8,499 nt of DNA from Serpens sp035497635 (GTDB lineage Bacteria; Pseudomonadota; Gammaproteobacteria; Pseudomonadales; Pseudomonadaceae), in contig DATJDB010000032.1 in NCBI GenBank assembly GCA_035497635.1, forward strand, positions 1-8,499. Reading direction: 5' to 3'. The notes under the pieces are model-generated. The model saw only the letters and a list, made by a program, of their open reading frames with translations. It made no database searches and had not been told where the DNA came from. Position numbers and translations under genes: made by a program. Shown in pieces: positions 6,884-8,499 of this stretch (position 1 is its first letter; every line of letters begins with the position of its first letter).

Positions 6884-7377
6884 GGATAGGCCTCCAGCAA
6901 CCCGGCCACGCCACCGGACGTGACATCGCCATAGGTGTCGTCATTGATCATCAGCGCCGGCGCCTTGTCACAATTACCCAGGCAACACACCGGGATCAAC
7001 GTGAAGCGGCCGTCAGCAGTGGTCTGGCCGGGCTCAATGCCCAATTCCTGGCGGATCCCGTCCAGGACGCTCTCATGACCGCCGATATAGCAGGTCATGC
7101 TGTCGCAGACCCGAATGATGTGGCGGCCCACCGGCACACGGAAGATCTGGCTGTAGAAGGTGGCGACACCTTCCACATCGCTGGCAGGAATGCCGAGCAG
7201 CTGGCCGATGGCATCACAGGCGCCATCCGGCACCCAGCCGCGGGCTTTCTGCACGATCCTCAGGGACTCGATGGAGGCGGCACGCGGGTCTTCGTAATGT
7301 TGCATCTCGTGCTCGATGGCACTGCGCTCGGCATCGCTGAGGGTGAAGCGGTCGGTCTGAATTAGGGGCTGGCTCAT
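6880..7377 (-). CDS. nuoE: NADH-quinone oxidoreductase subunit E (2Fe-2S)
   Basis: NuoE (24-kDa counterpart) is a thioredoxin-fold 2Fe-2S protein that pairs with NuoF in the NADH-input module and holds the off-pathway cluster N1a next to FMN. The 165-residue product compares with 166 in E. coli. The N-terminal helical part (about 15-80) includes the family's GWVPDGACDAIGQLLGIP and VEGVATFYSQIF stretches. The N1a ligands are C91 and C96 in RVCDSMTC and C132 and C136 in VCCLGNCDKAP. The ATG at 7377 comes 2 bases after the nuoCD stop with only a weak Shine-Dalgarno sequence, so coupled translation is likely. Its stop overlaps the nuoF start by 4 bases, which fits the tight NuoE-NuoF pairing. Confidence 0.98.
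   Translation of the reverse strand: MSQPLIQTDRFTLSDAERSAIEHEMQHYEDPRAASIESLRIVQKARGWVPDGACDAIGQLLGIPASDVEGVATFYSQIFRVPVGRHIIRVCDSMTCYIGGHESVLDGIRQELGIEPGQTTADGRFTLIPVCCLGNCDKAPALMINDDTYGDVTSGGVAGLLEAYP
6891..6895 (-). promoter_or_regulatory. Ribosome binding site of nuoF
   Basis: GGAGG on the minus strand within the last codons of nuoE, 7 bases before the first of two tandem ATGs of nuoF and 10 before the second. The spacing favours the first. Confidence 0.8.
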
Positions 7378-7379
7378 GG

Positions 7380-8499
7380 TTAGCGGTCCACGTCGGCCAT
7401 CACGAAATCGATACTGCCCAGGTAGGCGATCAGGTCGGCAATCATGCTGCCGTTGATCACCGACGGAATCTGCTGCAGGTGCGGGAAGCTGGGCGTGCGG
7501 ATACGCGTGCGGTAGCTCATGGTGCTGCCGTCACTGGTGAGGTAGTAGCTATTGATGCCCTTGGTTGCCTCGATCATCTGAAAGCTCTCGTTGGCCGGCA
7601 TCACCGGGCCCCAGGACACTTGCAGGAAGTGCGTGATCAGGGTCTCGATGTGCTCCAGCGTGCGTTCCTTGGGCGGCGGGGTGGTGAGTGGGTGATCCGC
7701 TTTGTACGGGCCGGCGGGCATGTGCTGCAGACACTGCTCGATGATCTTCAGGCTCTCGCGCATCTCGCCCATCTTGACCAGGCAGCGGTCGTAGGCATCG
7801 CCGTTAACAGCCAGCGGTACGTCGAAGTCAAAGTGCTGATAGCCGGAGTAGGGGCGTGCCTTGCGGATGTCGAAGTCGCAACCGGTAGCGCGCAGGCCGG
7901 CGCCGGTCACGCCCCATTCCAGCGCTTCCTGGGTGTTGTAGGCGGCGACACCCCGGGTACGACCGATCAGGATGCTGTTCTTCAGGGCGGCCTTTTCGTA
8001 CTCGTCTAGGCGCTTGGGCATCCAGTCGAGGAATTCGCGCACCAGCCTGTCCCAGCCGCGTGGCAGGTCGTGGGCGACACCGCCGATGCGGTACCAGGCT
8101 GGATGCATGCGGAAGCCGGTAATGGCCTCGATGACCTCGTAGGCGCGCTGGCGGTCGGTGAAGGTGAAGAACACCGGGGTCATGGCGCCGACGTCCTGGA
8201 TATAGGTACCCACGTAGAGCAGGTGATTTTGGATGCGGAAGAACTCGGCCATCATCACGCGGATGAAGTCCACCCGGTCCGGCACGGTGATGCCGGCCAG
8301 CTTTTCCACCGCCAGCACGTACGGCAGGTTGTTCATCACCCCGCCGAGGTAGTCGATGCGGTCGGTGTAGGGAATGAAGCTGTGCCAGCTCTGGCGCTCG
8401 GCCATCTTCTCGGCGCCGCGATGGTGGTAGCCGATCTCCGGCACGCAGTCGACGATCTCCTCGCCGTCCAGCTGCAGGATGATGCGGAAAGCGCCGTGG
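7380..8499 (-). CDS. nuoCD: NADH-quinone oxidoreductase subunit C/D (partial, C-terminal NuoD part)
   Basis: This is the 49-kDa (NuoD) part of complex I, which with NuoB and NuoH forms the quinone-reduction site; it is related to the large subunit of NiFe hydrogenases but has no metal. The 372 visible residues begin HGAFRIILQLDGEE at the right edge and end with the typical DFVMADVDR. The family signature HHRGAEKMAERQ is at residues 25-36 of the visible part. The frame is open to the edge, and GTG at 8444-8442 is an internal valine, not a start. In gammaproteobacteria such as E. coli and Pseudomonas, NuoC and NuoD are one protein of about 600 residues; the join would be upstream of this window, so fusion is inferred. 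No defect is seen. The stop lies 2 bases before nuoE. Confidence 0.97.
   Translation of the reverse strand, partial: HGAFRIILQLDGEEIVDCVPEIGYHHRGAEKMAERQSWHSFIPYTDRIDYLGGVMNNLPYVLAVEKLAGITVPDRVDFIRVMMAEFFRIQNHLLYVGTYIQDVGAMTPVFFTFTDRQRAYEVIEAITGFRMHPAWYRIGGVAHDLPRGWDRLVREFLDWMPKRLDEYEKAALKNSILIGRTRGVAAYNTQEALEWGVTGAGLRATGCDFDIRKARPYSGYQHFDFDVPLAVNGDAYDRCLVKMGEMRESLKIIEQCLQHMPAGPYKADHPLTTPPPKERTLEHIETLITHFLQVSWGPVMPANESFQMIEATKGINSYYLTSDGSTMSYRTRIRTPSFPHLQQIPSVINGSMIADLIAYLGSIDFVMADVDR

Noticed and set aside
1..8499. Mobile element, CRISPR array, RNA gene, toxin-antitoxin or other accessory system
   Set aside because: The window is filled by contiguous core complex I genes with no gap above 99 bases, so there is no room for such a system and I saw no trace of one.

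Overview
The window holds one operon segment and nothing else: the middle and later part of the nuo operon for respiratory complex I (proton-pumping NADH:quinone oxidoreductase, NDH-1). All genes lie on the minus strand, so transcription runs from the right edge to the left edge. In transcription order they are nuoCD (5' end beyond the window), nuoE, nuoF, nuoG, nuoH, nuoI, nuoJ, nuoK and nuoL (only its first 120 codons are inside). nuoA and nuoB upstream and nuoM and nuoN downstream are expected just outside but are not seen.

The organism is most likely a gammaproteobacterium of the Pseudomonas group. The DNA is GC-rich, the gene order is the standard nuoA-N order, and the proteins resemble what I remember of the Pseudomonas subunits, for example a 166-residue NuoJ, a NuoK ending DIDAASEMRG, and a NuoG opening MATIHVDG. 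This placement rests on recognition, not on a search. In this group NuoC and NuoD are normally one fused protein, but the fusion point is outside the window.

Layout, right to left: 8499-7380 nuoCD (quinone-site 49-kDa part); 7377-6880 nuoE and 6883-5552 nuoF (NADH/FMN end of the electron-input module); a 99-base gap; 5452-2750 nuoG (the large Fe-S subunit with four cluster-binding sets); 2753-1761 nuoH (membrane subunit next to the quinone site); 1749-1201 nuoI (two 4Fe-4S clusters linking the module to the quinone site); 1171-671 nuoJ, 666-358 nuoK and 361-1 nuoL (membrane proton-pumping arm). Electrons pass from NADH to FMN in NuoF, along the Fe-S clusters of NuoF, NuoG and NuoI and then NuoB, to quinone at the NuoB/NuoD/NuoH interface. 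The membrane subunits couple this to proton export.

The genes are packed tightly. Three junctions are 4-base ATGA overlaps (nuoE/F, nuoG/H, nuoK/L), the others are 2 to 29 bases, and the single larger gap (99 bases) is between nuoF and nuoG. No frameshift, missing cluster ligand, mobile element, RNA gene, CRISPR array or clear terminator was seen. I found no undescribed system here. The two most checkable oddities are a perfect 10-bp inverted repeat inside nuoG, over the codons of an Fe-S ligand region, and a small UUCG-loop hairpin in the nuoF-nuoG gap just ahead of nuoG, which itself has a poor ribosome binding site.
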